Shown here: positions 1-14,757 of the stretch, piece by piece
How positions within the stretch are numbered: position 1 is the first letter of the stretch
Layout of the letters: each line of letters opens with the position of its first letter
Assembly (NCBI GenBank): GCA_963811585.1
Contig: CAWERR010000006.1
Span: 372,001 to 436,000, forward strand
Reading direction: 5' to 3'
Length of the DNA stretch: 64,000 bases
DNA from: JACDHG01 sp963811585
GTDB lineage: Bacteria; Actinomycetota; Actinomycetes; Propionibacteriales; Nocardioidaceae
The notes under the pieces: model-generated
Told to the model about the DNA's origin: nothing
Database searches by the model: none
What the model saw: only the letters and a program-made list of their open reading frames with translations
Translations under genes and position numbers: made by a program

Positions 1-31
1 GGACGCGCTGGTTGCTCGTCGATCGTGCCAT
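1..31 (-). CDS. tpiA: Triosephosphate isomerase, N-terminal fragment cut by window edge
   Basis: Only the first ten codons are inside the window. They read MARSTSNQRV, which fits the usual actinobacterial TpiA start just before the PLMAGNWKMN motif. The ATG overlaps the pgk stop as TGATG, so translation is probably coupled. Position directly after gap and pgk is the standard glycolytic order. The identification rests on this position and a short peptide, so it is an inference. Confidence 0.6.
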   Translation of the reverse strand, partial: MARSTSNQRV

Positions 32-1243
32 CAGTTGTCCTCAAGTACGTCGAGACCGGGCAGGGTCTTGCCCTCGAGGTACTCGAGGCTGGCTCCCCCG
101 CCGGTGGAGATGTGGCCGAACTGGTCGTCGTCGAAGCCGAGCTGGCGCACGGCTGCGGCGGAGTCTCCGCCACCGACGACCGACAGGCCGTCGATCTCGG
201 TGAGCGCCTCCGCGACGGCCTTGGTGCCGGCGGCGAACGGCGCCATCTCGAAGACACCCATCGGGCCGTTCCAGAAGACAGTCTTCGCGTCGGACAAGGC
301 CGCGGCGAACTGCTTGGCCGACTCGGGGCCGATGTCGAGGCCGAGCTGGTCGGCGGGCATGGCGTCGGCGGCCACGACCGTCGCCGGGGCGTCGGCCTCG
401 ACCTCCGGCGCCACCACGATGTCGGTCGGCAGCACGATCTCGACACCGGCCTTCTCCGCCTGGTCCAGATAGCCGCGTACGACGTCGAGCTGGTCGTCCT
501 CGAGCAGGCTCTTGCCGACCTCGTGGCCCTGGGCCTTGAGGAACGTGAACACCATGCCGCCGCCGATGAGCAGCGGTCAGCCTTGGCGAGCAGGTTGTCG
601 ATCACGCCGAGCTTGTCCGACACCTTCGAGCCGCCGAGCACGACGACGTACGGGCGCTCCGGCTCCTCGGTGAGCCGGCGCAGCACCTCGACCTCGGCGA
701 GGACGAGGCCGCCGGCGGCGTGCGGCAGGCGCTGGGCGACGTCGTAGACGCTGGCCTGCTTGCGGTGGACGACGCCGAAGCCGTCGCTGACGAAGGCGTC
801 GCCCAAGGCGGCGAGCTGGTCGGCGAACGCACCGCGCTCGGCGTCGTCCTTGCTGGTCTCACCGGCGTTGAAGCGGACGTTCTCGAGCAGCACGACGTCG
901 CCGTCGGCCATCGCCTCGACCGCCGACCTGCGCCGACTCGCCGACCGTGTCGGTCGCGTGGACGACCTCGGTGCCGAGCAGCTCGCCGAGCCGGCGCGCC
1001 ACCGGCGCCAGCGAGTACGCCGGGTCGGGCTCGCCCTTCGGTCGGCCGAGGTGGGCCATCACGATGACCTTGGCGCCGCGCCCGCGCAGGTCGTCGATGG
1101 TCGGCGACGCTGGCCCTGATCCGGCCGTCGTCGGTGATCGTCGTACCGTCCAGCGGGACGTTGAGGTCGGAGCGGACGAGGACGCGCTTGCCCTGCAGGC
1201 CGCCGAGGGTCGTCGGCGAGCTGGTCGACCGTCGGCTGACCAC
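31..1243 (-). CDS. pgk: Phosphoglycerate kinase (interrupted by indels)
   Basis: Phosphoglycerate kinase transfers phosphate from 1,3-bisphosphoglycerate to ADP in cytoplasmic glycolysis. The N-terminal part reads GKRVLVRSDLNVPLDG, the middle HLGRPKGEPDPAYSLAPVA, and the last 174 residues run uninterrupted with FWNGPMGVFE and VVGGGDSAAAV. These pieces lie in different frames; breaks are near 578, 920, 1097 and 1195 at least. The residue content across the breaks is continuous, so the breaks look like single-base sequence errors and not decay. The span gives about 400 codons, the family length. The start is uncertain: I use a GTG eight bases after the gap stop. The gene overlaps tpiA by one base. 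Confidence 0.9.
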
Positions 1244-1251
1244 GCGGTCGC

Positions 1252-2258
<1,007 letters not shown>

Positions 2259-2340
2259 GCGAGGATCTCCCTCAAACATGTGGTGTGGTGGGCCTGAAGC
2301 TCGACCCTACCAACCACTGCGAAGGGCGAGAAATGACGTC

Positions 2341-3328
2341 TCAGGGAGCCTCGGTCAGCATCTCGGGGGTCAGGGACGCCTCGGTGTCGGGGATGCCGAG
2401 CTCCTGGGCCCGCTTGTCGGCCATCGCGAGCAGCCGGCGGATCCGGCCGGCGATCGCGTCCTTGGTCAGCGGCGGGTCGTGCAGCTGGCCGAGCTCCTCG
2501 AGGCTGGCCTGCTTGTGCTCGACGCGGAGCGTGCCGGCCAGCTTGAGGTGGTCGGGCACCTCGTCGCCGAGGATCTCCAGCGCCCGCTCGACCCGGGCAC
2601 CGGCGGCGACCGCGGCACGCGCCGACCGGCGCAGGTTGGCGTCGTCGAAGTTGGCGAGCCGGTTGGCGGTGGCGCGCACCTCGCGGCGCAGCCGCCGCTC
2701 CTCCCAGGCGAGCAGGGACTCGTGCGCGCCGAGCCGGGTCAGCAGCGCGCTGATCGCGTCGCCGTCGCGGATGACGACGCGGTCGACGCCGCGGACCTCG
2801 CGCGCCTTCGCCGAGATGCCGATCCGACGGGCGGCGCCGACCAGCGCCAGCGCGGCCTCCGGGCCGGGGCAGGTGACCTCCAGCGCGGACGACCGGCCGG
2901 GCTCGGTGAGCGACCCGTGGGCGAGGAAGGCGCCACGCCAGGCGGCGACCGAGTCGCAGCCGGAGCCGCTGACGACCTGGGGCGGCAGGCCGCGGACCGG
3001 GCGGCCGCGGTTGTCGAGCAGACCGGTCTGGCGGGCCAGCGCCTCGCCGTCCTTGACCACGCGGACGACGTACCGGGTGCCCTTGCGAAGCCCACCGGCG
3101 GTGATGACGACGACATCGCTGGGGTGGCCGTAGATCTCGAGGATGTCCTTGCGGAGCCGGCGGGCGGCTGCGCCGGTGTCGAGCTCGGCCTCGACGACGA
3201 TGCGGCCGCTCTGGATGTGCAGGCCGCCGGCGAACCGCAGCATCGACGACACCTCGGCCTTGCGGCAGCAGGACTTGGTGACAACGGTGCTGGCCAGCTC
3301 GGCCTTCACCTGCTGCGGTCATCGCCAT
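2341..3328 (-). CDS. whiA: DNA-binding sporulation/cell-division regulator WhiA
   Basis: WhiA is a LAGLIDADG-type DNA-binding protein that controls cell division and differentiation genes in actinobacteria. The sequence is closely WhiA-like throughout: SCCRKAEVSSMLRFAGGLH near the start, RGLPPQVVSG, AWRGAFLAHGSLTEPGR, SLEVTCPGPEAALALVGAARR, and the helix-turn-helix end KQASLEELGQL...KDAIAGRIRRLLAMADKRA. The main frame is open from 3309. One extra G near 3311 separates it from the expected MAMTAA start at 3328, so I extend the gene to that ATG. Full length is then about 329 residues, as in the family. It sits between yvcK and gap, its usual place. Confidence 0.95.
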
Positions 3329-3393
3329 GAGACCGATCCTGCCACGCCTCAGACCGGGGTTGTCGTCTGCACGCGCGACTCTGCGCTCCGCTG

Positions 3394-4393
3394 TCATCGC
3401 ATGATCCCCGCGTATGCCGCAGCCAGGCTGCCGATGTCGTGTCGGGCCGACCCGTCTGCTGCGGCGATGTCCGCGAGCACCAACTCTGCACCTAATCCGT
3501 TCACTGTCTCCTCCAGCATCGGCATGATCCACCACCCCGCGTGGCGTCTGCCAGCACCACGTCGATCTGGAGGTCTGGAGCATGGACTGCCAATACTTCC
3601 AGATACGTACTCGATGAGAAACCCTCGGTCTCTCCCTGCTGCGGTGCAACGTTCAGTGTCACACAGCGCCGGGCCTGGGTTGACGTGAGAGTCGACCTGC
3701 AGCTCCGGCACCAGCAGGTGTGGCAAGACACTGGTGTACCACGATCCCGGCCCCAAGATCACCCAGTCGGCGGCCTCGATTGCCTTCGATCGCCTCCGCG
3801 CAGGCCGGCGGGTCGGCCGGGACGAGCTCGACCGACTCGACCATGCCCGGCGTGGTCGCCACCTCGACCTGGCCGCGCACCGTGGTGACGTCGTCGGGCC
3901 GTGCCGGGTCGGCGCCGCGCACCTGTGCCGCGATGTCGAGCGGCACCTCCGCCATCGGCAGCACCCGACCCTCGGCGCCGAGCAGCCGACCGACCCAGTC
4001 GAGACCCTCGACGTGACCGCGAGCAGCTCCCACAGCGCCACGATCAGCAGGTTGCCGACGGCGTGGCTGTGCAGCTCGCCGGCGCTCTCGAACCGGTGCT
4101 GCAGCACCTTCGCCCAGGTGCGGCCCCACTCGTCGTCGCGGCACAGCGCGGCCAGGGCCTCGCGCAGGTCACCCGGCGGCAGCACGCCGAGCTCGCGCCG
4201 CAGCCGGCCCGACGAGCCGCCGTTGTCGGCGACCGTCACGACGGCGGTGATGTCGTCGCAGAACGAGCCGCAGCGCCCGCAGGTTGGCCGCGAGCCCGTG
4301 GCCGCCGCCGAGGGCGACCACCCGTGAGCGACCGGCGCGACCGGGTCGGCGACCTCGGCCCACGGGTCGTCGTCAGGGGTTCTCGCGGGTCAT
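3394..4393 (-). CDS. yvcK: Gluconeogenesis factor YvcK/CofD-like (interrupted by indels)
   Basis: YvcK proteins bind UDP-N-acetylglucosamine and are linked to carbon metabolism and cell-wall homeostasis. The pieces show VVALGGGHGLAANLRALR at the N terminus, VTVADNGGSSGRLRRELG, PPGDLREALAAL, HAVGNLLIVALWE and WVILGPGSWYTSVLPHLLVP, all diagnostic of the family. The C terminus ends ADGSARHDIGSLAAAYAGIMR. Indels break the frame near 4260, in about 3960-4010, and again downstream. I place the start at the ATG of 4393, which overlaps the rapZ stop as ATGA. About 333 codons fits the family. Confidence 0.9.
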
Positions 4394-5270
4394 TCGCGCC
4401 CCAGGTCGCGGTGCACGACGGACGTCTCGACGCCGCGCTCGGCCAGCCGTCGCCCGATCTCCTCGGCCATCGCGACGCTGCGGTGCTTGCCGCCGGTGCA
4501 GCCGACCGCGAGGTTGAGGTAGTGCTTGCGCTCGCGCATGAAGCCGCCGTACGACGGTCTCGAGCAGCGCCTCGAGCCGGTCGAGGAACTCCGCGGCCGC
4601 CGGCTGGCCCAGCACGTAGTCGCTGACCGTCGTCGTCGAGCCCGGTATCGGTCGCGAGCTCGGGCACCCAGTGCGGGTTGGGCAGGAAGCGCATGTCGAC
4701 GACCATGTCGGCGTCGACCGGGATGCCGTACTTGAAGCCGAACGACACGACGGTCGCCCGCAGCACGGCGTCGTCGCCGTCGGCGAACGCAGCCTCGACC
4801 CTGGTCGGCCAGCTGGTGCACGTTGAGGTTGGACGTGTCGATCAGGACGTCGGCGTCGCCGCGCAGGTCGCGCACCATCTCGCGCTCGCGGGCGATGCCG
4901 TCGAGCAGCCGCGCGCCGCCCTGCAGCGGGTGCGGCCGGCGGGCCGCCTCCTGGCGCCGCACGAGCACGTCGTCGGACGCCTCGAGGAACAGCATCCGCG
5001 GGCTGCACGCCGCTGCTCGGTCAGCTCGCTCGAGCGCGCCGCGCAGATCGGCGAAGAAGCCGCGCGAGCGCACGTCGACGACGACCGCGATCTTGGTCGG
5101 AGCTGTCCTCCTCGTCGCCGATCAGCAGCTGAGCACGGTCTGGCAGCAGCTGCGGCGGCAGGTTGTCGATCACGAACCAGCCGAGGTCCTCGAGCGCCTT
5201 GGCCGCGGTGCTGCGGCCGGCGCCGGTCATGCCGGTGACGATGATCAGGTCACCAGGCGGGTCGGCTCAT
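4390..5270 (-). CDS. rapZ: RNase adapter / nucleotide-binding protein RapZ (interrupted by indels)
   Basis: RapZ is a P-loop ATP/GTP-binding protein; in enterobacteria it binds GlmZ RNA, while its actinobacterial role is less clear. The Walker A region reads GMTGAGRSTAAKALEDLGW followed by FVIDNLPPQLLP. The C-terminal domain shows FKYGIPVDADMVVDMRFLPNPHW and AVGCTGGKHRSVAMAEEIG with the family Cys and His. Several indels split the frame. I take the ATG at 5270 as start: removing one base near 5255 gives MSRPAGDLIIVTGMTG. It overlaps uvrC by 26 bases and yvcK by four, so uvrC-rapZ-yvcK looks like one transcript. Confidence 0.9.
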
Positions 5271-7328
5271 CGGTCGCTCCCGTCGGCACGCGTCTCGGCT
5301 GCTCGGCGACTGCGGCTCGGCGCGGTCGGTCGTCGTCGAGGATCTCACCGGTGGCATGTTGACGGCCGGGGCTGGCGTGCCGCGAGCTGACGCGTCCAGC
5401 GCCGTCGACGATCGCCGTCGCCGTACGCTGCCCGAAGCCCGGCAGCGCAGCGATGTCGTCGACGGACGCGGCGCGCAGCTTCTTCAGCGAGCCGAAGTGC
5501 CGCATCAGCACCTTGCGCCGCACCTCGCCGAGCCCGGGCACGTCGTCGAGCACGCTCTCGACCATGCTCTTGGAACGACGGTTGCGGTGATGGGTGATGG
5601 CGAACCGGTGCGCCTCGTCGCGGACCCGCTGCAGCAGGTAGAGCCCCTCGCTCGTGCGCGGCAGGATGACCGGGTCCTCCTGGCTCGGCACGCCAGACCT
5701 CCTCGAGCCGCTTGGCCAGACCGACGACCGGGATGTCGTCGATGCCGAGCTCGTCGAGCGCGCGCTGCGCGGCCGCGACCTGCGGCGGGCCGCCGTCGAC
5801 GACGACGAGGCCCGGTGCGTAGGCGAACTTGCGCGGCCGTCCGGTGTCGGGGTCGATCAGGACCGGGCCGCGCTCCTCGTCGCCGTCGGTCTCGCCGAGG
5901 TCGAGCTCGGTGGACTCGGCCCGCTCGTCGAGCAGTCGCCGGAACCGGCGGGTGATCGTCTCGTGCATGGCGGCGACGTCGTTCTGCCCGTCGACGCCCC
6001 TGATCACGAACCGGCGGTAGTCGCTCTTGCGCGGCAGGCCGTCCTCGAAGACCACCATCGACGCGACGACCTCGGTGCCCTGCAGGTTGGACACGTCGTA
6101 GCACTCGATCCGCAGCGGCGCCTCCTCGAGCCCGAGCGCGTCCTGGATCTCCTCGAGCGCCTTGGTCCGGGTGGTGAAGTCGCTGGCCCGCTTGGTCTTG
6201 TGCGGTGGCGAGCGACTGGCCGGCGTTGCGGGCCACGGTCTCCATCAGGATGCGCTTGTCGCCGCGCTGCGGCACCCGGAGCGAGACCTTGCTGCCGCGC
6301 TTGTCGCTCAGCCAGGTCGGTCAGCGCAGCGAGGTCGTCGGGCGGCTGCGGGACGCAGCACCTCGCGCGGGATGCCGTCGGACGCCTCGGCGTCGTAGAC
6401 CTGGATGAGGAACCGGCGCAGCAGCTCGGGCAGCTCGGCGTCGTCGACCCGGTCGGCGACCCAGCCGCGCTGCCCCCGGACGCGGCCGCCGCGCACGTAG
6501 AACACCTGGACGGCGATCTCGAGCGGGTCCTCGGCGACCGCGATCACGTCGGCGTCGGTGCCGTCGGCCAGCACGACGGCGTTCTGCTCCATCGCCCGCT
6601 TGAGGGCGCCGATGTCGTCGCGCAGCCGGGCGGCGCGCTCGTACTCCTGCTGCGTCGGAGGCCTGCCTGCATCTCGCCGCTCGAGCCGCTTGACGTGCTG
6701 GCTGGTCTGGCCGCCGATGAACGTGCAGAAGTCGTCGACGATCTCGCGGTGCTCCTCGGCCGTCACCCGCCCGACGCAGGGTGCCGAGCACTTGCCGATG
6801 TAGCCGAGCAGGCAGGGCCGGCCGATCTGGGCGCTGCGCTTGAAGACGCCCGGCCGAGCACGAGCGCATCGGGAAGACCCGCAGCAGCAGGTCGACGGTC
6901 TCGCGGATCGCCCAGGCGTGGGAGTAGGGCCCGAAGTAGCGGACGCCCTTCTTCTTCGGCGCCGCGGCCGACCATCACCCGCGGGATACTCCTCGTTGAG
7001 CGTGACGGCGAGCCAGGGGTAGGACTTGTCGTCGCGGTACTTGACGTTGAAGCGCGGGTCGAACTCCTTGATCCAGGAGTACTCCAGCTGCAGCGCCTCG
7101 ACCTCGGTCTGCACGACCGTCCACTCGACCGATGCCGCCGTGGTGACCATCGTGCGCGGTGCGCTGGTGCAGGTTGGCGATGTCCTGGAAGTACGACGAC
7201 ACCCGCGACCGCAGCGACTTGGCCTTGCCGACGTAGATGACCCGGCCGCTCGGCGTCGCGGAAGCGGTAGACGCCGGGCGCGTCAGGGATCGACCCGGCG
7301 CCGGGCGGTAGGTCGACGGGTCGGCCAC
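5245..7328 (-). CDS. uvrC: Excinuclease ABC subunit C (interrupted by indels)
   Basis: UvrC makes the dual incision in nucleotide excision repair after UvrA/UvrB damage recognition. The N-terminal GIY-YIG nuclease is seen as GRVIYVGKAKSLRSRVSSYF; then VEALQLEYSWIKEFDPRFNVKYRDDKSYP; the central UVR and RNase H-like part has VVVDGGPPQVAAA; the C-terminal helix-hairpin-helix pair reads DVPGLGEVRRKVLMRHFGS and LPGFGQRTA. Many single-base indels break the frame, but the order of family blocks is complete and the span is about 690 codons. I choose the GTG at 7328, directly preceded by GGAGG. It heads the uvrC-rapZ-yvcK-whiA group. Confidence 0.93.
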
Positions 7329-7504
7329 CCTCCAACCCTACGAGGCAGGCACAGCACCCCAGCCGAGACGGTCCCGCAAGCGTGGTAATCGGCACGCATT
7401 GGCTCGATACTCTGGATTGCGAACAGGCCGGGCACAGCGGTGCCAACGTATTAGTCGAGTGATCTTGTAGACTTAATGACTCGGCTGCTGAGGGAGGACC
7501 GCGC

Positions 7505-8837
7505 ATGCGGGCCGTCGGACGACCGGTACGGGCTGCGCGCTGTCCACCTCCGCCGCAGCCGCCGCGCGCCTACAACCGTGGGCGTCGGCAGCTGCTGCGC
7601 GTGCAGGAGGGCGGCATCGAGCGGCGTCGCCGAGTCGATCACGCACGACCCGACGTTCGCCCTCGGCCATGCGGCCCTGGCGCTGCTCGGCCACGAGTAC
7701 TGCGCGGCTGTCGACATCGAGGCCCGGCTCGACGCCGCGCCATCCACGCACTGCCGCGCGGCACCGAGCGCGAGCGCAGCCACGTGCTATGCCGTCGAGC
7801 CGCACATCGCCGGCGACTCCGCGCCGCTGATCCGGCACCTCCGAGACATGGCCGCGCGACGCGTTGCTGCTCAGCGTCGCGGTCCCGACCATCGCCTTCG
7901 CCGGCGTCACCACCGTCCCGAGGAGTCGTGGGCGATCGTCGAGCGGGCCGAGCCGGCGTACGGCGACGACTGGTGGTACGCCGGGTCTGCTGGCCTTCGT
8001 CCGGCAGGAGCAGGGCCGGTTCGACGAGGCGATGGCGCTGTCGTGCCGCTCGATCGAGCGTCGAGCCGGCAGCCGGCCACTCCGTCCACGCCCGCACCCA
8101 CGTGCACTACGAGACCGGCGACCACGCGGCCGGCCGCGACTGGCTCGACGGCTGGATTCGCGGCCGCCGGCCAGACCGCCGACAACCTCGTCCACTACTC
8201 GTGGCACGCCGCGCTGCACGAGCTGTCGATGGGCGACTTCGACGCCGTCCGGGCCCGGTATGCCGCCGAGCTCGCGCCCCCGACCGTCGAGGGCTGTCGC
8301 GCGCTGGTCGACTCGTGCTCGCTGCTGTGGCGTTGGGCGATCACCCCGGCTGCGGCGACGTGCCCGACGATGCAGTCGGCGACTGCGGGCCATCGAGGCC
8401 GACCTGCTCGACGCTCCGCCGACGCCGTTCATGGCGCTGCACTCGGCGGTGACGCTGTGCGCGCTCGGCGAGGCCGACCGGCTCGAACGGCTGGACGCGA
8501 TGGGCGGCCCGGCACGCCGACCCGACCTACCGCGACGTCGTGGCGCCGCTCTGTGCGGCGCTTGCGCGCGCTCGCGACGGCCGACCCGAGCGGCGGCCGA
8601 CCGGCTGGCGGACTGCTCCGCAGGTCATGGCGCCTCGGCGGCAGCGACGCCCAGCGCGAGGTCGTCGAGGACACCCTGATCGCGCGCGTTGCTCGCGGCC
8701 GGGCGGTTCGACGAGGCGCGCCCGGTCGATCGACCGTCGGCCTCGACCGCCGCGATCCTCGTCGTCGCGACGAAACCTTCCGGCGGGTGGCGACGGCCGC
8801 CGGAGTCGACCCAGCGCAACTGACGTCACACGACTGA
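7505..8837 (+). CDS. TPR-repeat protein, TTC38-like (interrupted by indels)
   Basis: Helical tetratricopeptide-type protein of unknown role. Pieces from three frames join into one protein of about 440 residues: a start region, then DPTFALGHAALALLGHEY, WAIVERAEPAYGDDWWYAG, FVRQEQGRFDEAMALSCRSIE, HYETGDHAAGRDWLDGW, VHYSWHAALHELSMGDFDAV, and the end FRRVATAAGVDPAQLTSHD. The spacing of A/G/Y residues and the FDEA and GDH..G helices are typical of TPR arrays. It resembles the TTC38-like family seen in actinobacteria. GGGAGG lies seven bases before the ATG at 7505. The gene is convergent with the Rieske gene, whose stop is two bases away. Confidence 0.7.
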
Positions 8838-8839
8838 CG

Positions 8840-9376
8840 TCAGGCGAGGGTGATGTTGTCGCCCTGCACCGTGACCGGCTTCTCGGCCAGCGGCGCGATC
8901 GACGCTCGGCGGCGTCGCCGTCTGGGTCCCTGCACCGGCGTGCCGTCCTCGATCGAGAACTGGCTGCCATGACAGATGCAGTTGATCGTGCCGTCGCTGA
9001 CGTTGTCGAGCTGGCAGCTCTGATGGGTGCAGATAGTTGGTGAAGCCCTTGAACTCGCCCGCCGTCGGCTGGGTGACACGATGCCAGAGTCGGCGAGGAT
9101 GATGCCGCCGCCCTCGGGGACGTCGCTGGTCGTGGCGATCGCCTCGGCCTCCACCGCCGTCATCCGCTGGATTCGCCGTGGGCTCGACGAGTCGTCCGGA
9201 CTGGTCGGGTCGTCGCTCCCGGAAGACGTCGTCGTGCCGTCGCTCGACGGCTCGTCGTCACGACCGCACGCGGCCAGGATCGGCGCCGCGACGTCCGGCG
9301 ATCACTGCCCCCCGCAGCAGCGTGCGCCGGGGTCGTGACGAGGTATCGGCTTCGGTCACTCGTGCTGTCGGGTCAT
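8840..9376 (-). CDS. Rieske [2Fe-2S] protein with Tat/lipoprotein-type leader
   Basis: The protein has a Rieske centre: CTHQSC followed by CICHGSQFS, giving the Cys-X-His and Cys-X2-His ligand pairs. The rebuilt N terminus reads RPRRTLLRGAVIAG, then VAAPILAACG after removing one extra base near 9290; this is a twin-arginine leader ending in a lipobox-like AAC. An S/D-rich linker follows. This architecture fits an exported, probably membrane-anchored electron-transfer protein of the kind annotated as a Rieske (2Fe-2S) protein in actinobacteria. The start is uncertain: ATG at 9376 has GGAGG six bases upstream but needs one indel correction, while GTG at 9359 does not. More indels occur near 8900 and 9035. 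Confidence 0.8.
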
Positions 9377-9516
9377 AGACAGCCTCCTCGTCGTCGGGCG
9401 GGTCGTGTCGTGCACGCGAGCGTGTCCAGCCGGCGCTGCCGACGCAGATCCTGCAACAACGTGTCCATGGTCGTAGAACTTCGACGCTGGCTGGCAGGTC
9501 GTGGTCAGTCGCAGAC

Positions 9517-12627
<3,111 letters not shown>

Positions 12628-12729
12628 CAGTCACCCTCTACCACTGCACAGTCGTCGCCACCACAGAGCGCTGCCCATGATGGCATGGCGCTCCGACAGT
12701 CCCGAATCGACGAACATCGAGCGGTCGAT

Positions 12730-12745
12730 TCGAACACACGTTCGC
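12730..12745. promoter_or_regulatory. LexA (SOS) box upstream of uvrA
   Basis: The sequence TCGAAC-ACAC-GTTCGC matches the actinobacterial LexA operator TCGAAC-N4-GTTCGA at all but the last base. It lies in the 232-base gap between uvrA and the isomerase-like gene. TATCCT (plus) and TAGGAT (minus) abut it and could act as -10 elements in either direction. uvrA is a classic LexA target, which supports the call. Confidence 0.85.
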
Positions 12746-12859
12746 TATCCTAGCGACCCACTCAAGCCGCTGGGAACTCCGACCCGACGTCGTGTCGGAG
12801 GTATTTCCCCGCCCCCTTCCGCAGTGCTTTTCGCCGTGCCGAAACGATAGGTTCGAAGC

Positions 12860-13566
12860 ATGGGTACCCCCACCAGACGGATCGACGCGCTGGTCGCGTC
12901 GACCGACTCACTTTTCCACTCCCTGACCGGCCTGACAGACGACGCCGTCCGCGACAAGTCGTTGCTGCCGGGTTGGTCACGCGGGCACGTCCTGACCCAC
13001 CTCGCCCGCAATGCCGACGCGATGATGAACCTCGTGACCTGGGCGAAGACCGGCCAGGAAACCCCGATGTATGCCAGCCGAAAGGCTCGCAATGCGGCCA
13101 TCGAGGAGGGCGCCGGGCGGCCGGCCACGGAGCTCGTCGCCGACGTACGCGCGACGCATGAGCGAATGTTGGCGGACCTGCAGGCGCTACCGGACGACGC
13201 CTGGTCGCAGGTCGTCCGCTGGGGCGCAGCCGAGAAGGAAGGCGGCGCCGACGTCATCCCGTTGTTGCGCCGCACCGAGGTAGAGATCCATCACGTCGAT
13301 CTCGACCTCGACTACACCCTCGCTCATCTCCCGAGGACTTCGTCGAAGCGATGCTCGACGAGGTGACTGCGGACTACTCCAAGCGCGAAGACATGCCAGG
13401 TGTCGTCCTCATCGGCAACGACGACGAGGGGCGCTGGACCGTCGAGCCGGGTGGACCAGAGGTCGTCGGAGCTCCCCCGGCCTTGCTGGGCTGGCTCCTC
13501 GGCCGCACGGAAGGCATCGGGTTGCACGCCGAAGGCGGCCTGCCGAGTATTGGAGCATGGCGATGA
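12860..13566 (+). CDS. Maleylpyruvate isomerase-type mycothiol-dependent enzyme (one frameshift)
   Basis: DinB-like four-helix protein of the maleylpyruvate isomerase family, whose characterised members use mycothiol as cofactor. The N-terminal domain shows LLPGWSRGHVLTHLARNADAM with the zinc-binding His region, then EVEIHHVDLDLDYTLAHLP. The C-terminal part, in another frame, reads EDFVEAMLDEVTADYSKRE and APPALLGWLLGR. One base is missing near 13330; restoring it gives about 235 residues, the family length. The substrate is unknown. The gene overlaps the following MBL hydrolase by ten bases. This pair next to uvrA is a recurrent actinobacterial neighbourhood. Confidence 0.85.
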
Positions 13567-14216
13567 CCTATCGAGGCAAGGTGAAACCGGGCTCACCCGA
13601 GGTCCGCGACCTCCCACTGCTACGTATCACGAAGGCGTCGGTGGGCCCGATGGACAACAACGCCTACCTGTTGCAGTGCCGCGAGACCGATGAGCTCTTG
13701 CTCATCGATGCCGCTGCTGAGCCGGACACCCTTCTCGCCCTTCTCGGCGGGCAGCCGCTGGCTCGGATCGTCACAACGCATCGGCATCAGGACCACTGGT
13801 CCGCGCTCGCCGAGGTCGTGGACGCCACGAACGCGGAGACGATCGCCGGCGCTGACGACGTCGCCGGCATCCCCGTCCCGACCAGCCGCCCAGTTGCGGA
13901 CGGCGACTCGATTGCGGTCGGCAACTGCGTACTGAGTGCCATCCACCTCGTCGGTCACACGCCGGGCTCGATCGCCTTGCTGTACGACGATCCGGCGGGG
14001 CCACCTCACCTGTTGACCGGCGACTGCCTCTTCCCTGGTGGCGTCGGCAACACGCACGGCAACGCCGGCAACTTCGCGTCCTTGATCGAAGACGTCGAGA
14101 CGAAGATCTTCGACCGGCTCCCTGACGAGACCTGGTTCTACCCGGGTCACGGCGACGACTCGACCCTGGGTGCGGAGCGCCCGCACCTCGCGGAGTGGCG
14201 CGAGCGAGGCTGGTGA
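13557..14216 (+). CDS. MBL-fold metallo-hydrolase
   Basis: Metallo-beta-lactamase fold hydrolase of 219 residues. Metal motifs are THRHQDH (HxHxDH), GHTPGS, TGDCLF and PGHGDDS, in the order expected for glyoxalase II-like enzymes that use two metal ions. The N terminus MDNNAYLLQ is typical of the same group. The ATG at 13557 has TTGGAG just upstream and lies inside the end of the previous gene, so the two are probably translated together. A thioester or mycothiol-conjugate substrate would fit the mycothiol-type neighbour, but that is inference. Confidence 0.88.
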   Translation: MAMTYRGKVKPGSPEVRDLPLLRITKASVGPMDNNAYLLQCRETDELLLIDAAAEPDTLLALLGGQPLARIVTTHRHQDHWSALAEVVDATNAETIAGADDVAGIPVPTSRPVADGDSIAVGNCVLSAIHLVGHTPGSIALLYDDPAGPPHLLTGDCLFPGGVGNTHGNAGNFASLIEDVETKIFDRLPDETWFYPGHGDDSTLGAERPHLAEWRERGW

Positions 14217-14242
14217 CACCGCCCGTCCGCGCCTCGAGTGCG

Positions 14243-14290
14243 TTGCGTCCTTGCAAGGGGCCGCTCGGGCGCTCATCTGCACGGACGTAA
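14243..14290. repeat. 48-nt hairpin element, copy 1, between convergent genes
   Basis: The arms TTGCGTCCTTGC (14243-14254) and GCACGGACGTAA (14279-14290) pair at ten of twelve positions around a GC-rich loop. Read on the minus strand it matches the hairpin at 49991-50038 in arm, spacing and core (GCGCCCGAGCGGCC here). It lies between the stops of the MBL hydrolase and the glyoxalase-fold gene, so it could be a two-way terminator. Confidence 0.6.
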
Positions 14291-14308
14291 GCGGAAAGCG
14301 AGGCTGGG

Positions 14309-14677
14309 TCAGAGCGGGGAGCCGATGCGCAGCAGGTTGCCGCTGCGATCCACGACGGCAAACTGGCGCAGGCCGTAGTCCTCGTCCTGCGGAGCGACGA
14401 TGCGGCTACCCGTCGGCGGATCGGACTCTATGAGCTCCGCCCACTCTTCGTAGAGCGCCTGCGCATCATCGACGTAGCAGTAACAGCTGGCCGCCGTGGT
14501 GAGCGGATCGACATCCGGGTCCAAGTAGAAGTGGAACTCCAGCCCACCTCGGCCGATGATGATGTAGTTCCATACCTCCGGCGGCGCCCCACGGTTCGTG
14601 AAGCCGAGGCGCTCGTAGAACGCGAGTGTCTCGGCGAGGTCTCTGCTCGGCAGGATCGGAACGCTTCGTTCAGGCAT
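14309..14677 (-). CDS. Glyoxalase/bleomycin-resistance (VOC) family protein
   Basis: Single VOC domain of 122 residues. It starts MPERSVPILPSRDLAETLAFYERLGF, where the RDL..TLAFYE.LGF block is the family hallmark, and continues with GGLEFHFYLDPDVDP and QFAVVDRSGNLLRIGSPL. The layout is that of bleomycin-binding proteins, but many such proteins have unrelated roles. I choose the internal ATG at 14677 because the homologous domain begins there; the frame is open further upstream without recognisable content. The gene is divergent from the next gene by about 80 bases. Confidence 0.8.
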   Translation of the reverse strand: MPERSVPILPSRDLAETLAFYERLGFTNRGAPPEVWNYIIIGRGGLEFHFYLDPDVDPLTTAASCYCYVDDAQALYEEWAELIESDPPTGSRIVAPQDEDYGLRQFAVVDRSGNLLRIGSPL

Positions 14678-14757
14678 TTCGGGAGGATACCCATGCCGGT
14701 AGGCTGCTGCCAGGCGAGGCGCCCCTCGACCCCAGAACTGCAAGAACGTGGTGGGTG

